Origin: Caballeronia calidae
GTDB taxonomy: Bacteria > Pseudomonadota > Gammaproteobacteria > Burkholderiales > Burkholderiaceae
Assembly (NCBI RefSeq): GCF_900044055.2
Contig: NZ_FCOX02000004.1
Coordinates: 124,001 to 188,000, forward strand
Direction: 5' to 3'
Length of the DNA stretch: 64,000 nucleotides
Within the stretch, counting starts at the first letter, position 1; each line of letters starts with the position of its first letter. Shown here in pieces: positions 43,750 through 52,798 of the stretch. Position numbers and translations under genes: made by a program. The notes under the pieces are model-generated. The model searched no databases. It was not told the origin of the DNA and saw nothing but the letters and a program-made list of their open reading frames with translations.

Positions 43750-45004
43750 GGCTCCGGGCGACCCGTTCGGCCGCCTCTTCGATGGTCAGGTTGCGCGCGA
43801 CGGCGTGAGCGTCGCGATGCAGGTCGTATCGGCCGGGCGCGACTGCGTATAACGTCACCGGCACGGGATGCGCCGCCGCGCACGAACGCTCGCAGCCGCT
43901 CAGATGCACTTGCCCTGCGTCATGCGCGGGCAGAAGCGGGGCGAGGCGATGCGCGTCGGCTTTGGTATCGGCATGGCTCTTGATGCAGCCCTCGGAACCC
44001 GCGCACGCGATGAGGCGCGCGAGCGGATCGCGCGGATCGGTGGCGAGGTCGAGTGCGCGCAGATCTTTCAGAACGTCGTGCGCGTTGTGAGGCGCGACGC
44101 CGGGTATCAGCACGCTTTGCCACGGCGTCATCATGAGGCGGCCTTCGGCGTGCGTATCGGCGAGATCGGCGAGGGCTTCGAGCGTGCGCGCATCGAGGCG
44201 GCCGAGCGGCGTTTGCGCGCCTGCATACCACGTCGCGCGATGCGGTTCCTTATGCGCGCCGAGACGCAGCGATGCATCGGCGGGCGCGCGTTGCCACGCG
44301 TTCACGTCCGCATCGACATGGAAGGCTTCGAGAAAGCGCTCGATGCCGGTACGCGCAAGCAGATCGCGCATGCGATGCTCTTCCGGCGTCGCCAGCGCGA
44401 GAAAACGGCGCAGCACGGTCAGGGCGAACGTCATCACGTCGCCGCGTGCGATGGCACCGATAGCGCGCTGCCGCATCGTTCCCGCGAAGCCGAAGGCGAA
44501 GCGCGCGCCGTCGTCGCATGACGACAGCCACAGATCGTGCGGATGATCGAGCATCGCGAGCCGCTCGCCGCCGTCGAGCTGCAGCGCGAACTTCGGCGAC
44601 AGCGCGTGCAGCGACGTATCGGCCTGCAGCGCGTCGATGATATCCGCGGCGAGGGCGCGAGTCTCGTCGCTCGCGAGCGGGCTCAGCATCACGTTGCGGA
44701 GATCGTCGCCGCCCGGCGTCGCCGGACCGAGGCCCGCGCCGGACGCGATATTCACCAACTCTGCGTGCGCATCGTCGCGGATGCCGCGCAGTTGCAGATT
44801 CGCGCGATTGGTCACTTCGATCACGCCCGAGCCGCACATGAGCGCCGCCCGCGCGACGGCCCGCGCCGCGTGCGCGCTCAGTGCGCCGCCCGCGAGACGC
44901 AGGCGCGCGAGGCCGCCGTCGCGCGCGGGCACGATGCGCATGAGGCCCGGACACGCGGACGCGCGCGGGGCGTTCGTGATCGATGGACGGTCGAATGAAG
45001 TCAA
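43736..45004 (-). CDS. cobG: Precorrin-3B synthase (oxygen-dependent)
   Basis: A sulfite/nitrite-reductase-like iron-sulfur monooxygenase of about 422 residues. It converts precorrin-3A to precorrin-3B with O2, marking the aerobic pathway. Two ferredoxin-like half domains are visible (SACPGLMRIVPARDGGLARL; TPLGRLDARTLEALADLAD), and the [4Fe-4S] cysteines fall in IACAGSEGCIKSH and HLSGCERSCAAAHPV. TTG 45004 is chosen because the upstream frame (to 45337) crosses the riboswitch. No ATG occurs near the homologous start. First gene of the operon; GGGT is the only visible ribosome-site-like sequence. Confidence 0.9.
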   Translation of the reverse strand: MTSFDRPSITNAPRASACPGLMRIVPARDGGLARLRLAGGALSAHAARAVARAALMCGSGVIEVTNRANLQLRGIRDDAHAELVNIASGAGLGPATPGGDDLRNVMLSPLASDETRALAADIIDALQADTSLHALSPKFALQLDGGERLAMLDHPHDLWLSSCDDGARFAFGFAGTMRQRAIGAIARGDVMTFALTVLRRFLALATPEEHRMRDLLARTGIERFLEAFHVDADVNAWQRAPADASLRLGAHKEPHRATWYAGAQTPLGRLDARTLEALADLADTHAEGRLMMTPWQSVLIPGVAPHNAHDVLKDLRALDLATDPRDPLARLIACAGSEGCIKSHADTKADAHRLAPLLPAHDAGQVHLSGCERSCAAAHPVPVTLYAVAPGRYDLHRDAHAVARNLTIEEAAERVARSHADA

Positions 45005-45074
45005 AGCGTGACCCGTAGGGCTTCGCGCATGATGAGCGAACCGGTACACCCCGCCCGGTCGGCGTCGCGCGAAT

Positions 45075-45245
45075 GCGGTGAGTCGGCAGGTCTCTTGGCT
45101 GGCAGGTCTTCGTTCGCGCCGGCCTTCCCGGTAAAAACCAGTGGCAGTGGAGCGCGGACTCGCTGCGTACAATTGCGGGGGCAGCCACAGTTTTGCTGTG
45201 TTCCCTATTAGCCCCCGAGTTCGACAACTCCGGGGCACCGACGGA
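45075..45245 (-). ncRNA. Cobalamin riboswitch upstream of cobGHIJ
   Basis: On the minus strand the conserved elements appear in order: CTAATAGGGAAC (about 45213 to 45202), CTGTGGCTGCCCCCGCAA (45190 to 45173), TCCACTGCCACTGG (around 45150), GGGAAGGCCGGCG (around 45130 to 45118) and AGACCTGCC near 45093-45085. It opens with a strong hairpin (CCCCGGAGTT with AACTCGGGGG). It ends about 70 bases before the cobG start. The divergent cobL operon has no such element. Limits are approximate. Confidence 0.93.
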
Positions 45246-45351
45246 CCTGTATTATGCCCGCTTTTATCGACCATCCAAGCGCTTCGAGCCCGTCCGCGCG
45301 CGTTGCCCGGCGGTGTGTAGCGCTTGTCGAACCGCAAAATGGAGGCGGCGC

Positions 45352-46563
45352 ATGTCGACCTGGCTGACCGTGGTGGGGATTGGCGAAGACGGCTGGCACG
45401 GCCTTTCCCGCGTGGCGCGCCGAGCGCTGCTCGAAGCGCAGTCGATTCACGGCGGCGAGCGCCACCTCGCGCTGCTGCCGGCGCGCATCGCCGCGCGCCG
45501 CGTGCCGTGGCCGAAGCCCTTTTCGCTCGATGCCGTGCTCGCCGATCGCGGCGACGCCAGCACCCGCGTGTGCGTGCTCGCGAGCGGCGATCCGATGTGC
45601 TTCGGCGTCGGCGCGACGCTCGCGCGCGAAGTCGCCAACGGCGAGATGCGCGTCATTCCCGCGCCGTCGTCGCTGTCGCTCGCGGCGGCGCGTCTGCGCT
45701 GGGCGCTGCAGGACGCGGTGTGCGTGTCGCTCGTCGGGCGGCCCGTCGCGTCGCTGCTCGCGAGCCTGCATCGCGGCGTGCGCCTGCTCGTGCTCTCCGC
45801 CGACGGCACGACGCCCGCCGCCGTCGCCACGCTGCTCACCGCGCACGGCTTCGGCGCGAGCCGCATGACCGTGTTCGAGCATCTCGGCGGCGCGAACGAA
45901 CGCCGCATCGACGAACGCGCCGACGACTGGCGCGAGCCGCTCGTCGCCGCGCTCAATCTCGTCGCGATCGAGTGCCGCACGCACGCGGGCCACGCCGGTC
46001 CGCCGCTGACGCCGGGTCTGCCCGACGACGCCTATCGTCACGATGGCCAGCTCACCAAGCGCGATGTGCGCGCGGTGACGCTCGCGCATCTCGCGCCGCA
46101 GCCGGGCGAATTGCTGTGGGATGTCGGCGCGGGCTGCGGCTCGATCGGCATCGAATGGATGCGCGCGCATGGCGCCTGCCGCTCGATCGCGATCGAAGCG
46201 AACGAAAGCCGGCAGCGTCTCATCGAGCACAACCGCGATGCGCTCGGCGTGCCCGCGCTGCAGCTCGTGCGAGGCGAGGCGCCCGCCGCGCTCGACGGCC
46301 TGCCCGCGCCCGATGCCGTGTTCATCGGCGGCGGGCTGACGGCGCCGGGCGTGCTCGATGCGTGCTGGGCGCGTCTGCGTCAGGGCGGACGCCTCGTCGC
46401 CAATGCGGTGACGCTGCAAAGCGAAGCGGCGCTCGTCGACTGGCGCGCGCGGCATGGCGGCGAGCTGACGCGCATCGGCATCACACAGGCGGAGCCGCTC
46501 GGCAGTTTCGATACGTGGCGGCCCGCGCTGCCGATCACGCTTTTGCACGTGAGCAAGCCGTAA
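45352..46563 (+). CDS. cobL: Precorrin-6Y C5,15-methyltransferase (decarboxylating)
   Basis: This 403-residue two-domain enzyme has a CbiE-type methyltransferase in residues 1 to about 200 ([36 protein letters not shown]) and a CbiT-type Rossmann methyltransferase from about 230 ([47 protein letters not shown]). It methylates C5 and C15 and removes the acetate carboxyl to yield precorrin-8X. GGAGG lies six bases before ATG 45352. It starts the plus-strand cobL-cbiD-cobK-cobM operon, divergent from cobG. Confidence 0.95.
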   Translation: MSTWLTVVGIGEDGWHGLSRVARRALLEAQSIHGGERHLALLPARIAARRVPWPKPFSLDAVLADRGDASTRVCVLASGDPMCFGVGATLAREVANGEMRVIPAPSSLSLAAARLRWALQDAVCVSLVGRPVASLLASLHRGVRLLVLSADGTTPAAVATLLTAHGFGASRMTVFEHLGGANERRIDERADDWREPLVAALNLVAIECRTHAGHAGPPLTPGLPDDAYRHDGQLTKRDVRAVTLAHLAPQPGELLWDVGAGCGSIGIEWMRAHGACRSIAIEANESRQRLIEHNRDALGVPALQLVRGEAPAALDGLPAPDAVFIGGGLTAPGVLDACWARLRQGGRLVANAVTLQSEAALVDWRARHGGELTRIGITQAEPLGSFDTWRPALPITLLHVSKP

Positions 46564-46572
46564 CGCACGGGC

Positions 46573-47682
46573 GTGACGAAACCTATGCGTAACGAAACGC
46601 CGGAACAAGCTGCGCCGCTCAGAAGCGGCTATACGACGGGAAGCTGCGCGACCGCGACGAGCCTCGCGGCCGCGCGCCTGTTGCTGCTGGGCGAGACGGA
46701 CGAACGCGCGGAGATCGTGCTGCCGAAGGGCCGCCGCGTGACGATGATGCTTTCGTTCTGCCGCCGCACGTCCGACGAAAGCGATGCGGCGGAGGCGGGC
46801 GTCATCAAGGATGCGGGCGACGATCCCGACGTGACGCACGGCGCGCTCGTGTTCGCGCGCGTGCGGCTGTCCGATGAACCGGGCGTGCGATTTCATGCGG
46901 GACCGGGCGTCGGCACCGTGACGCGCGCGGGGCTCGCGCTCGCCGTCGGCGAACCGGCGATCAATCCGGTGCCGCGCAGGATGATGACCGAGCATCTCGA
47001 AGCGCTCGCCGCGAGCGCGCATTACCACGGCGGTTTCGACGTGAGCATCGGCGTGGAGAACGGCGAAGCGCTCGCGCAGAAGACGATGAACCCGCGCCTC
47101 GGCATCGTCGGCGGCTTGTCGATACTCGGCACGACGGGCATCGTCCGGCCGTTTTCGTGCTCGGCGTATATCGCGTCGATTCATCAGGGCATCGATGTCG
47201 CGCGGGCGAACGGTTATCGGCATATCGCCGCGTGCACCGGCAATCAGAGCGAGGACGCGATGCGCGCGCGTTACGGCCTGCCCGACATCGCGCTGATCGA
47301 AATGGGCGATTTCGTGGGCGCCGTGCTGAAGCACCTGCGCCGCGCGAGCGTCGACAGGCTGAGCCTGTGCGGCGGCTTCGGCAAGCTGTCCAAGCTGGCG
47401 GCGGGGCATATGGATCTGCACAGCCGCAGCTCCAGCATCGACTTGCCGCTGCTCGCCGTCTGGGCCGCCGACGCGGGCGCGAGCGCGGCGCTGCAGGCGT
47501 CGATCCGCGCGGCCAACACGAGCCAGGAAGCGCTCAAGCTCGCCCGCGCCGAAGGCATCGCGCTCGGCGATATCGTGTGCCGGCGCGCGCGCGACGTCGC
47601 GCTCGACGTGCTGCCAGCGGGCATCGCCGTCGAGACCTTCGCGATCGACAGGCAGGGCAATATCGTCGGGAGCGCGGCATGA
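46573..47682 (+). CDS. cbiD: CbiD: precorrin-5 C1-methyltransferase
   Basis: The protein has 369 residues (GTG 46573, or ATG 46585). [19 protein letters not shown] is the CbiD N-terminal signature; EVVLPKG-like [34 protein letters not shown] and [20 protein letters not shown] follow. CbiD methylates C1 of cobalt-precorrin-5B in the anaerobic pathway. In an otherwise aerobic set lacking cobF, it probably performs or replaces the CobF step. It starts nine bases after cobL and overlaps cobK by four bases. Confidence 0.95.
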   Translation: MTKPMRNETPEQAAPLRSGYTTGSCATATSLAAARLLLLGETDERAEIVLPKGRRVTMMLSFCRRTSDESDAAEAGVIKDAGDDPDVTHGALVFARVRLSDEPGVRFHAGPGVGTVTRAGLALAVGEPAINPVPRRMMTEHLEALAASAHYHGGFDVSIGVENGEALAQKTMNPRLGIVGGLSILGTTGIVRPFSCSAYIASIHQGIDVARANGYRHIAACTGNQSEDAMRARYGLPDIALIEMGDFVGAVLKHLRRASVDRLSLCGGFGKLSKLAAGHMDLHSRSSSIDLPLLAVWAADAGASAALQASIRAANTSQEALKLARAEGIALGDIVCRRARDVALDVLPAGIAVETFAIDRQGNIVGSAA

Positions 47683-48425
47683 AGCGCGTGCTTCTGCTCG
47701 GCGGCACAGGCGACGCGCTTGCCATCGCACGGGCGCTTCCCGACGCCCACGTCTACAGTCTCGCGGGCCTCGGGCGCGTGCCGGCGGATCTCGCGTGCGC
47801 GGTGCGCGTCGGCGGCTTCGGCGGCATCGACGGGCTCGTGCGTTATCTGTGTGACGAGAAGATCGCGCTCGTCGTCGATGCGACGCATCCGTACGCCGCG
47901 CAGATGAGCCGCCACGCGCACGAGGCATGCGCGATCGCGCGCGTGGCGCTGTGGGCGGTGCGCCGTCCCGCATGGCAGCCGCAGCCGGGCGACGACTGGC
48001 GCGAGGCGTCGGACTGGCGCGCTATCGTCGAACGGATCGCGGCGTTTCATCGGCCGCTGTTCACGCTCGGGCGCGAGCCGCTCGCGCATCTGCACGAGAT
48101 TCCCGCATCGCAATACTGGACGATTCGCTGTCTCGACGCGCATCCGGGAAATGCGCGCGCGAAGATCGTCGATGCGCGCGGCCCGTTCGATCTCGACGGC
48201 GAACGCGCGCTGTTCGACGCGGCGCGCATCGATGTCGTCATCAGCAAGAACAGCGGCGGGCGCGCGACCGAGGCGAAGCTGGCCGTCGCGCGGGAGCGGG
48301 GCCTACCCGTCGTGATGCTCGCGCGGCCCGCGCTGCCCGCAGCCGACCGAATCTTCGACGATGCCGCGAGCGCGCGCGATGCGCTTCTGCAATGGCTCGG
48401 CCAAACCCACACCTCGGAAACATGA
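47679..48425 (+). CDS. cobK: Precorrin-6A reductase
   Basis: The protein has 248 residues: an N-terminal Rossmann start [18 protein letters not shown], the conserved [20 protein letters not shown] and the C-terminal [20 protein letters not shown]. It reduces precorrin-6A to precorrin-6B with NADPH. Both junctions are ATGA overlaps (with cbiD and cobM), indicating translational coupling. Confidence 0.95.
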   Translation: MKRVLLLGGTGDALAIARALPDAHVYSLAGLGRVPADLACAVRVGGFGGIDGLVRYLCDEKIALVVDATHPYAAQMSRHAHEACAIARVALWAVRRPAWQPQPGDDWREASDWRAIVERIAAFHRPLFTLGREPLAHLHEIPASQYWTIRCLDAHPGNARAKIVDARGPFDLDGERALFDAARIDVVISKNSGGRATEAKLAVARERGLPVVMLARPALPAADRIFDDAASARDALLQWLGQTHTSET

Positions 48426-49147
48426 CCGTCTATTTCATCGGCGCCGGACCGGGCGATCCCGAACTCATCACCGTAAAGGGGCAGCGGCTTATTCGCGCGT
48501 GTCCCGTGATTCTCTACGCCGGCTCGCTCGTGCCGAAAGAAGTGCTGGAGGGGCATCGCGCGACGACATGCATCGACACGGCCGAGCTCGATCTCGACGC
48601 GATCGTCGCGGTCCTGCACGAAGCGCACGCGAACGGTCACGATGTGGCGCGCGTGCATTCGGGCGATCCGTCACTCTACGGTGCGATCGGCGAGCAGATC
48701 CGCAGGCTCGATGCGCTCGCGATTCCCTACGAAGTAGTGCCGGGCGTGACGGCGGCGGCAGCATCGGCGGCGGCGTTGAAGCGCGAGCTGACGCTGCCCG
48801 GTATCTCGCAGACGGTGATTCTCACGCGCTACGCGACGAAGACGTCGATGCCCGAAGGCGAAAGTCTCGCGGATCTCGCCCGCCATCGCGCGACGCTCGC
48901 GATTCATCTCGGCGTGCGGCATATCGAGCGCATCGTCGCCGATCTGATGCCGCACTACGGCGCGGATTGCCCGGTGGCCGTCGTGTTTCGCGCGAGCTGG
49001 CCGGACGAGACGCGCGTGGAGGGCACGCTCGCGGACATCGCATCGAAGGTGCGCGCGGCGGGCATGGAGCGCACCGCGATGATTCTCGTCGGCCGCGTGC
49101 TGAGCGCGGAAGGCTTCGCGGATTCGACGCTCTACGCGAAGGACTGA
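48422..49147 (+). CDS. cobM: Precorrin-4 C11-methyltransferase
   Basis: The protein has 241 residues of the tetrapyrrole methylase family: [36 protein letters not shown] (specific to CobM/CbiF), RVHSGDPSLYGAIGEQIRRL and YEVVPGVTAAAASAAALKRE. It adds the C11 methyl to precorrin-4, giving precorrin-5. It overlaps the end of cobK, and a DUF4186 gene begins seven bases after its stop. Confidence 0.95.
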   Translation: MTVYFIGAGPGDPELITVKGQRLIRACPVILYAGSLVPKEVLEGHRATTCIDTAELDLDAIVAVLHEAHANGHDVARVHSGDPSLYGAIGEQIRRLDALAIPYEVVPGVTAAAASAAALKRELTLPGISQTVILTRYATKTSMPEGESLADLARHRATLAIHLGVRHIERIVADLMPHYGADCPVAVVFRASWPDETRVEGTLADIASKVRAAGMERTAMILVGRVLSAEGFADSTLYAKD

Positions 49148-49154
49148 GCACGCC

Positions 49155-49559
49155 ATGCGCGACCTCGACGCCGTGTTCGACGCGCTCGCGAAATCCGCAT
49201 TCCGGCGGCGCTTCGCGCTCGGCGTGCGGGAAGGGAAGTATCTGCGGGAGAAAGGCATCGACACGGTCGTCGCGCAGGCGCATGAGCTGATCGGCAAACG
49301 GCTCGCCCCGCAGGCGCCTTTGAACGACGGGAAGCAGACGCCGTTTCGCGGGCATCCGGTGTTCATCGCGCAGCACGCGACGGCGACGTGCTGCCGCTCG
49401 TGCCTCGCCAAATGGCATGGCATCGCGGCCGGCAAGATGCTCGACGATGCCGAGCGCCGGCATGTCGTCGATGCGATCGAACGCTGGCTGCGCGCGCAAC
49501 CGCTGCCGGCCGCGAGCGCCGCCGCGCCGGATAACCCGCAGCGCGAATTGCCGTTCTGA
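49155..49559 (+). CDS. DUF4186 protein
   Basis: The protein has 134 residues. The DUF4186 pattern is clear: FRRRFALGVREGKYLREKG, KRLAPQAPLNDGKQTPFRGH and VFIAQHATATCCRSCLAKWH, followed by VVDAIERWL. The CC-x2-C plus His residues suggest a metal site. The family has no known role. Seven bases separate it from cobM, so it is probably cotranscribed with the cobL-cbiD-cobK-cobM genes, though a cobalamin function is not established. The Ala/Pro-rich C-terminal 20 residues are an appendage. Confidence 0.88.
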   Translation: MRDLDAVFDALAKSAFRRRFALGVREGKYLREKGIDTVVAQAHELIGKRLAPQAPLNDGKQTPFRGHPVFIAQHATATCCRSCLAKWHGIAAGKMLDDAERRHVVDAIERWLRAQPLPAASAAAPDNPQRELPF

Positions 49560-49567
49560 CGTGCGCC

Positions 49568-50803
49568 TCAGCGCGTCCGATCCATCGCCGGATCGGCGGC
49601 GAGCTTGCGTATTGCGGTGGCTTCGAGACGTGCGCGCCGTATCGCCACGACCATCAGCGACGCGAAAACCAGCGGCCCCGGACCCACGCCGAATTGCTCG
49701 GCGAGCAGATTACCCATCTGCGGATACAGCCAGGCGATGCCCAGAATGGCCAGTTCGCCGCGCAGCCATCCGTCGTGCATCGCGCGGGCCGCGATGAGCG
49801 CGAGCGGCACGCCGAGCCAGACGGCATCGTAGTTATAAATGTAGGGGCCGATCATGAAGGTGCCCGCGACGAGCGCCGTCGCGCGGACCTCCAGCGCCTT
49901 CGCGTTGCGCCACACCCATGCGACCGCCCCGATCGCGACGAGCGCCTGGCACGCCTGCGCGACGTACGCAGGCCCCGATGCGACGTGCGCCATGCGCAAG
50001 GCCGCGAAGAGGCTCGCCGTCTGATCCCACGGAAGCACGCCGCTCGCGATGTAGCCATTGGCTTCGCCGAGCCCGTGCAGGAACACCGGCACGATACCGA
50101 GCCCGAACACCGCGACCGACACCGCCGTGAAGAGCGCGGCCGTCACTGCGGCGGCGATGAAGGTCGTCCACATGCCCGCGCAGGCCAGCGCGATCGGAAA
50201 GAGGATCGCGAGATGCGGCTTGATCGACAGCAGGCCGATGAACACGCCCGCGAGCACGGGACGCTTGCGCATCGAGAGGAAGGCGGCGAGCACGAGACTC
50301 GCGGTGATGCAGGCGTTCTGTCCTTGCGCCGCGTTGAGCCACAGGCCGGGGAACGCGAGGATCCAGATGAGCATGGGCCGCATCGGCAGCGCGCGTCGAA
50401 TCAGGAAAACGAAGAGCGCCGACGAGAGCCCGACGAACAGCGCATAGGCGAGCGGCGCGGACAGCCACGCGAACGGGCGCACCAGCAACAGAAAATTCGG
50501 CGGATAGAACCACGGGCCGGGCAGCACGATGTTCGGCGAAAGATGCTCCGCGACGTCCTTGATCGCGCGCCACGAATAGGCGTCGAGCGGCGTTCCGTCG
50601 AGCGTGAGGCGCGACGCGGCCCAGAAGGTCAGAAAGTCCCAGCCGGCCGGATGGCCATATCTGCCCCAGCAATGCCGCGCGTTGAAGACGAATCCGAAGC
50701 ACTGGAAAGCGAGCAGGGTCGTGGCGCAATAAGCGCCGATGCGCGATCCGTCGCTCCGGCGCCGGACGGATTCGCGTGCGATGGGAGCGGGTCGGGTGGT
50801 CAT
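49568..50803 (-). CDS. DUF2029/GT87-like polytopic glycosyltransferase
   Basis: This inner-membrane protein of 411 residues has about ten hydrophobic helices. Visible GT-C-type features include GWDFLTFWAASRLTLDGTPL and IVLPGPWFYPPNFLLLVRPF near the N-terminus (first extracytoplasmic loop), NAAQGQNACITASLVLAAFL and LLSIKPHLAILFPIALA. The GT87 (DUF2029) family contains mannosyltransferases using polyprenyl-phosphate sugars for envelope glycans. ATG 50803 is preferred over 50971 because the upstream extension is not family-like. It is convergent with the DUF4186 gene and divergent from the next membrane protein. Confidence 0.85.
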   Translation of the reverse strand: MTTRPAPIARESVRRRSDGSRIGAYCATTLLAFQCFGFVFNARHCWGRYGHPAGWDFLTFWAASRLTLDGTPLDAYSWRAIKDVAEHLSPNIVLPGPWFYPPNFLLLVRPFAWLSAPLAYALFVGLSSALFVFLIRRALPMRPMLIWILAFPGLWLNAAQGQNACITASLVLAAFLSMRKRPVLAGVFIGLLSIKPHLAILFPIALACAGMWTTFIAAAVTAALFTAVSVAVFGLGIVPVFLHGLGEANGYIASGVLPWDQTASLFAALRMAHVASGPAYVAQACQALVAIGAVAWVWRNAKALEVRATALVAGTFMIGPYIYNYDAVWLGVPLALIAARAMHDGWLRGELAILGIAWLYPQMGNLLAEQFGVGPGPLVFASLMVVAIRRARLEATAIRKLAADPAMDRTR

Positions 50804-50965
50804 CCGTGGGATATCGGCGGACGGCGGGAGAACTTGAGCGAGCGGCGCGCCGCGCACCGAATGATGCGGCAGATTTACCACATATGTACTTAATAACCCC
50901 GGCAATCGATGTATTATGGCGGCCCCAATGGCGCGCCCTGCGCGGCCCGAATTATCAGAGCGGAT

Positions 50966-52648
50966 ATGCAAGTCGAGAAAGTCGAAGCCGGAGAAATCAG
51001 TTTGAGCAGTGCCATCTTTCTGATGGTGTTCGTAGTTTCAACCGCCTTCTTTTTCGCCGTCCTGCAAGGCTCCGGAATCGCGGGAAGATGGGTTTCTTCC
51101 GCGCCGATATTGGCAGTCGTCGCATCGCTCCTCGTAACGAAGTGCACTGCCCCGGCGCATTTCATGAGAAGCGCTTTTCTCGGTATTGCGCTCGTCATCC
51201 TTTCGCTTGCGTTATCGAATATCTATTTCGATTTCTCGAACGATGGTATCGGATATCACGCGGAAGCCATCATCGAACTCGCGAGCCGCTTCGATTTCTT
51301 CAAATCGACGCTGCACGGCTCGTATGGCATCTACACGAACAATTATCCGAAGCTCGCGTGGTTTTACGGCGCAGCCATCTTCAGGCTCTCGGGGAACATG
51401 GAGCTCGCGAAGAGCATCAATTTCCTGCTGTTTTTCGCGGTCGCGCTTGTCGCTCTGTCCGTGACGAGAAGGTTGCGTGCCGATGCGCGCGTGCTCGTGT
51501 GCGTCGGCGTCGCGGCGAATCCCGTCGTGCTGACGCAGCTATTTACGCATTATGTCGATGGCTGCATGGCGAGCTTTCTCGCGATTCAGATTCTGAGCCT
51601 GTACGGTTTTTTTCGCGTCGCGCCGTCCCGAAATCTTCTGCTCGCATTTGGCTTGTCATTGATCGGATGTGCCGCGCTCAAGCATACGGGACTCGTGTTT
51701 TCGACCATCTCCGCGATGGCGTTTATCGCGCTCGCGTGGCGCGGGAAGACGGCATTGAAGCCGTATCTCTTCCCATGGTGGCGGATAACCGGCCTGGCCT
51801 TGGTCGGCGCGGTGCTTTGCGCAAATCCTTACGCGAAAAACCTCATCGAAGGACACCATATCTTTTATCCGTCGATGGGCAAGGGGCGCGTGGAAAATCT
51901 CATTTCCGCGCAAACGACGCCCGAGTTTTATTCGCTCGACCGATTTTCGCAGGTCGCGCTGAGCGTTTTCGGCAAGACGAGCAACGAAAGTCCGAGTGAT
52001 CCGGTCACGCCACGGCTGCCGGAACTCAAGCTGCCGTTCTCCATGACCGACGCGGAGATGTCGTTCGCCGGCGCCGCCGATGTTCGATGGGGCGGCTGGG
52101 GCCCGCTCTTCGGCGGCGCGTGCGTCGTGGCGCTCGCGTTCGGCCTGCTGAGCTTGCGCGCGCTGCGGCCGGAAGCGCCGCTCCTCCTGCTCGTCCTGGT
52201 GCTGTGTTTCATCAGCCCTGAATCGTGGTGGGCGCGCCTGAATCCGCAGGTTTATCTGCTCGTCGCATTGGCCGGCGCGCTCGCGCTGACACGGCATCGC
52301 TTCGCGGGCTACGCCATTTGTCTGATTCTCATCGCCAATTCCGCTGTCGTGGAGTACAGCGCGCTCACGATCGCGCGTAATGGCAATGCCTATTTGCATC
52401 AGGCGGTCAACGAACTGACGTCGAACGGTCAGGAGCCGGTTTATTGGCGCCGGCACGGGATCTCCCTCGGGCCGATGTTCGACCGGTTCCGGGTTCGCGT
52501 CATCAACGATTCGCCGTGCGACGGAAAGTCGTGCAAGAACTTCAAATGCAAGTCGATCATCTGGAATTCACTGGTCTGCGTAAAGGATCAACCGTCGGAC
52601 GATATTCCCGCTAGTCGAAAAGCCACCGCGACCGTCGCAACGAATTAA
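50966..52648 (+). CDS. Polytopic membrane protein, GT-C glycosyltransferase-like
   Basis: About 560 residues with roughly 10-12 membrane helices and a periplasmic C-terminal tail of about 90 residues with paired Cys (SPCDGKSCKNFKCKS). DFSNDGIGYHAEAIIELASR and YGIYTNNYPKLAWFYGAAIF form a large loop after the first helices, as in GT-C enzymes that use lipid-linked sugars. No precise family is recognised. ATG 50966 follows AGAGCGG; ATG 50909 lacks a site. Base composition is visibly more AT-rich than in the surrounding genes. It is followed 150 bases later by a methyltransferase, so a surface-glycan role is plausible. Confidence 0.68.
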   Translation: MQVEKVEAGEISLSSAIFLMVFVVSTAFFFAVLQGSGIAGRWVSSAPILAVVASLLVTKCTAPAHFMRSAFLGIALVILSLALSNIYFDFSNDGIGYHAEAIIELASRFDFFKSTLHGSYGIYTNNYPKLAWFYGAAIFRLSGNMELAKSINFLLFFAVALVALSVTRRLRADARVLVCVGVAANPVVLTQLFTHYVDGCMASFLAIQILSLYGFFRVAPSRNLLLAFGLSLIGCAALKHTGLVFSTISAMAFIALAWRGKTALKPYLFPWWRITGLALVGAVLCANPYAKNLIEGHHIFYPSMGKGRVENLISAQTTPEFYSLDRFSQVALSVFGKTSNESPSDPVTPRLPELKLPFSMTDAEMSFAGAADVRWGGWGPLFGGACVVALAFGLLSLRALRPEAPLLLLVLVLCFISPESWWARLNPQVYLLVALAGALALTRHRFAGYAICLILIANSAVVEYSALTIARNGNAYLHQAVNELTSNGQEPVYWRRHGISLGPMFDRFRVRVINDSPCDGKSCKNFKCKSIIWNSLVCVKDQPSDDIPASRKATATVATN

Positions 52649-52798
52649 GCTCATTCGCCGTTTTTGGCGGCGACCTCACGCCGGCGCGCAGTTGTGGTAA
52701 CTTCAGCCGGCGAGCGTCCAGGGCGCCCGCATCAAGTAATGGCCGAATCAAATCGGCTGACGATTCGAAAATCGAATTTGATGCAGAGGAGCCTTTGG

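Noticed and set aside
45005-45337. N-terminal extension of cobG to an ATG at 45337
   Set aside because: The extension runs through the conserved cobalamin riboswitch and has no CobG-like sequence.
45208-47973. 921-codon minus-strand ORF across cobL, cbiD and cobK
   Set aside because: Antisense to three well-recognised enzymes, Arg-rich and without a ribosome site or domain.
29559-49559. A cobF, cobS, cobT, cobU, cobC, cobD or cobQ gene within the cobalamin cluster
   Set aside because: None was found. The lower-loop assembly genes and cobF must lie elsewhere or be absent.
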